Origin: JAMZMI01 sp049115715
GTDB lineage: Bacteria > Bacteroidota > Bacteroidia > Cytophagales > Cyclobacteriaceae
NCBI GenBank assembly: GCA_049115715.1
Contig: JAGDZQ010000042.1
Span: forward strand, 19,850-83,849
DNA: 64,000 nt
Direction: 5' to 3'
Position numbers and translations under genes: made by a program. The notes under the pieces were generated by a model. The model saw nothing but the letters and a program-made list of their open reading frames with translations, did no database searches and was not told where the DNA came from. Within the stretch, counting starts at the first letter, position 1. Every line of letters begins with the position of its first letter. Below are positions 61,966 to 64,000 of this stretch, one piece after another.

Positions 61966-63361
61966 AACGCTACAAGTCGTTGCATTCTTCTTGTGTTCAA
62001 GGGTAATTATGGTTTTGTCAGGTTTTCGAATTCATGTGGACTATGCTTTTATGCACTTCCATGACATTGAGTTGTTACAGAACAATTTCTGGCAGTCCAT
62101 TCTCTATACACATGCCTTCACTCCCTGGATCAATATGTTAGTAGGCTTTGTTCTTCTGTTTCCAGAGTCACTACATATTTTTCTATATCAGGTTTTTTTT
62201 TACCTAATGTCTCTTTCAGCCTTGCTAATATTTTATCAACTCCTAATGCAATTCCGAATTAAAGCATGGATTAGCTTGATTATAGTAATGTTCTTTTCCC
62301 TAACACCATCTTATATTTATTTTGAGCACTTTCTAAGCTATACATTTCCATCTATGGTTCTACTGTTGATCGTGACTCACAGTTTATTGATTGCATTGAA
62401 GAAGGATACGTTTAGGAGTTGGCTTATATTCTTTTCCTGGTGCGTTTTGCTATGTTTCGTACGGACTACTTTTCATTACATTTGGCTCGTTTTTGTCTTT
62501 TTAGGTATAATTCTTGTTCAAAAAAAAGTGCCAATGAAAGTGATCTTAGCATTTGTTTTCCCAACTACTGTATTGTTTAGTTGGTATATGAAAAATTTAA
62601 TCATATTCGGTTTTTTCGGAGCAAGTTCATGGGCTGGATTTAACCTTTCCTTTACTACTGTAAATCGACTCAATTCGTCTGAAAAAGAGATATTGGTGAT
62701 TGAGGAGAAACTATCTCCTTTAGTCCTATTACCAATTTATAGTGGTATTGAAAGCTATCATGACCATCTTGACCTGAATGAAAAAACAACCATAGCCGTA
62801 TTAGACGAAAAAGGAAAAGGGACAGAAGGCTGGAAAAACTACAATCACAAAGGGTTCATAAAATTGTCCGCTCTTCGCATGAAAGACAATCTGACCTGCA
62901 TGCAATTGTTCCCCTTAGAGTATTGTAAAACTGTTATATTGGGTGTAATTCAATTTTTTGGTCCAACAACAAGATGGCATCCGCATGATCAGCTTCGATC
63001 TCCTCATATACCTCTTAGAAAGAAAATAGAAGAGTGGGAGAATTTTCATAACTCAATACTCCATTCTTTGCCTTTAAAAAGGGTGGGTTTCTACTTATTC
63101 TTTTTGATGATTTTTGGGGTTATTTTATTTGGATATATCGTTGATATATTCAAATGGAAAACTTTCAATTTGAAAGAAAAGATGATTGCATTTTGCACCC
63201 TGAATATCTTCTATGTGACTGGACTTAGTTGTCTTGTTACTTTTGGTGAGTTATCCAGATATAGATTTATGATAGAACCTTTGATTTGGATAATGGTTCT
63301 TGTTTTTTGTATAGATAACTTTAAAAAAATTAAAGTGGTGTGTAAAGTCGATAAGTTTTAG
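61943..63361 (+). CDS. Polytopic membrane protein, GT-C-like candidate
   Basis: 473 residues from the ATG at 61943, 23 bases inside the GT2 gene. The frame opens 28 codons earlier, but that part lies wholly within GT2. About ten hydrophobic helices are seen (for example AWISLIIVMFFSLTPSYIYF, VILAFVFPTTVLFSWYM). A loop DYAFMHFHDIELL after the first helix is where GT-C enzymes keep their catalytic Asp. Coupling to a polyprenyl-phosphate GT suggests that it transfers the lipid-linked sugar on the outer face. No family signature is firm. Confidence 0.75.
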   Translation: MKKIAKSKTLQVVAFFLCSRVIMVLSGFRIHVDYAFMHFHDIELLQNNFWQSILYTHAFTPWINMLVGFVLLFPESLHIFLYQVFFYLMSLSALLIFYQLLMQFRIKAWISLIIVMFFSLTPSYIYFEHFLSYTFPSMVLLLIVTHSLLIALKKDTFRSWLIFFSWCVLLCFVRTTFHYIWLVFVFLGIILVQKKVPMKVILAFVFPTTVLFSWYMKNLIIFGFFGASSWAGFNLSFTTVNRLNSSEKEILVIEEKLSPLVLLPIYSGIESYHDHLDLNEKTTIAVLDEKGKGTEGWKNYNHKGFIKLSALRMKDNLTCMQLFPLEYCKTVILGVIQFFGPTTRWHPHDQLRSPHIPLRKKIEEWENFHNSILHSLPLKRVGFYLFFLMIFGVILFGYIVDIFKWKTFNLKEKMIAFCTLNIFYVTGLSCLVTFGELSRYRFMIEPLIWIMVLVFCIDNFKKIKVVCKVDKF

Positions 63362-63558
63362 TAAACAATTTTTGTTGATATCCTGATTCATAATAGAGGC
63401 AGTCTATTACTGTTAAAAGTGCTGGCTTAAACGAAATAATTCATAAAATAGGGATTACCAAACCTGATAAATAAAATTTTGAGAGAATATTATAGCGAAG
63501 CTCAATTAACCTTAGGAGATTATTTATCATCTCATTTTAACTGAAATTCCCATAAAAA

Positions 63559-63933
63559 ATGCAGCAACCTAAAAAAACCAAAAGAAAGTTAATAGCTATC
63601 AAAATCTATTTTGACAGGGCTAGAATGTATCTAGGATATATTAATTTCTTTATGCTGAATATGGTCTTGATTAATTCCTTTGACAACCCTGTTCTTGCTG
63701 AATACATTTCCCGCTATAAATGGCTGATGATCCCTGTACTATTTGTAGTATATCTACTTATTTTGATCTTTATAGGTTATTTGGATACAAGATTGGGTTT
63801 AAGGCAGGAAGAAATGAGAAACAATGCAACTACGAATCCAGTAATGCAAGATTTGTTAAGAACAGTTAAGGATATTCAAAAAAAGGTTAATGAGTTGGGT
63901 ATTCAGGAAAAAAGTGACACTTACAATCCTTAG
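63559..63933 (+). CDS. Small membrane protein with coiled-coil tail, 124 aa
   Basis: Two transmembrane helices (GYINFFMLNMVLINSF and WLMIPVLFVVYLLILIFIGYL) are followed by a 50-residue cytoplasmic tail that looks like a coiled coil (MQDLLRTVKDIQKKVNELG). The N-terminus is strongly basic. No family is recognised. It is 197 bases after the ten-gene operon, in the same direction, with no obvious terminator between, so it may be an extra member. Confidence 0.68.
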   Translation: MQQPKKTKRKLIAIKIYFDRARMYLGYINFFMLNMVLINSFDNPVLAEYISRYKWLMIPVLFVVYLLILIFIGYLDTRLGLRQEEMRNNATTNPVMQDLLRTVKDIQKKVNELGIQEKSDTYNP

Positions 63934-64000
63934 CTATAAATAGGCCACTCTCGGTCGCGTCTAACATACTGATTTAGAGGATGTTGGTTTGCTAATAAAA

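Noticed and set aside
1..64000. tRNA, rRNA, CRISPR arrays, insertion sequences
   Set aside because: I read the gaps on both strands and saw no cloverleaf end sequence, repeat-spacer pattern or transposase. Small RNAs without strong structure would escape this reading.

Overview
The window looks like a chromosomal segment from a marine, gliding-type Bacteroidota (order Cytophagales or a near relative). This rests on several signs: Bacteroidota-only families (the PUR/DUF3276 protein, the type IX secretion plug protein, the response regulator PorX), many lipoproteins, one C-terminal type IX sorting domain on a probable red-algal polysaccharide hydrolase, almost no Shine-Dalgarno sequences, and candidate promoters resembling the Bacteroidota pattern (TTTG / TAnnTTTG). 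No rRNA, tRNA, CRISPR array or insertion sequence is visible. The taxonomic call is inference.

Layout. 1-5.8 kb: a cut-off PAS histidine kinase, a small unknown protein, a monoacylglycerol-lipase-like hydrolase, then a compact signalling operon (Roadblock/LC7 protein, small unknown protein, SpoIIE/PP2C phosphatase, BLUF blue-light receptor). 5.9-12.8 kb: aspartyl protease-PDZ protein, a three-gene lipoprotein operon (YHYH, MORN-like, SCO1), a TPR hybrid histidine kinase, and a thioredoxin-fold protein. 13-14.4 kb: a lipoprotein and a VapBC pair. 14.7-25.2 kb: fused isobutyryl-CoA mutase, methyltransferase, lipoprotein, M16 peptidase and aconitase. 25.3-31.4 kb: small Cys-rich lipoprotein, outer-membrane barrel, probable GH86 agarase/porphyranase, acyl-CoA reductase, ferredoxin, DUF58 protein. 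31.5-40.6 kb: PUR protein, AI-2E permease, YchF, type IX plug protein, an ECF sigma factor with a membrane-anchored barrel protein, a deoxyhypusine-synthase-like protein, and small proteins including acylphosphatase. 40.6-41.75 kb: a tandem lipoprotein duplication that includes the terminators. 41.9-52.9 kb: ABC ATPase, HD phosphohydrolase, porX-tsaE-ald, a CsgG/TolB-like outer-membrane protein, an HTH regulator, and a valS-hydrolase-microprotein operon. 52.9-53.8 kb: a 0.9 kb gene-free stretch with hairpins. 53.8-54.9 kb: an MFS transporter. 55.1-63.4 kb: a tightly packed ten-gene operon. The last gene is a small membrane protein.

The most interesting region is the ten-gene operon at 55119-63361. 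It joins a stand-alone GTP cyclohydrolase II, a RibD-type reductase without deaminase, a medium-chain dehydrogenase lacking the usual zinc-site cysteine, and a 6-pyruvoyl-tetrahydropterin-synthase homologue that has lost the catalytic cysteine and a zinc ligand. These are followed by two soluble methyltransferases, a membrane methyltransferase, two glycosyltransferases and a polytopic membrane protein. The order and overlaps suggest a dedicated pathway from GTP to a modified, probably glycosylated and membrane-associated pterin- or pyrimidine-derived product that I cannot name. The second candidate system is the BLUF/PP2C/Roadblock operon, which could couple blue light to a phosphatase-based switch. 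PorX, the plug protein and a sorting-domain cargo enzyme show that type IX secretion operates in this organism.
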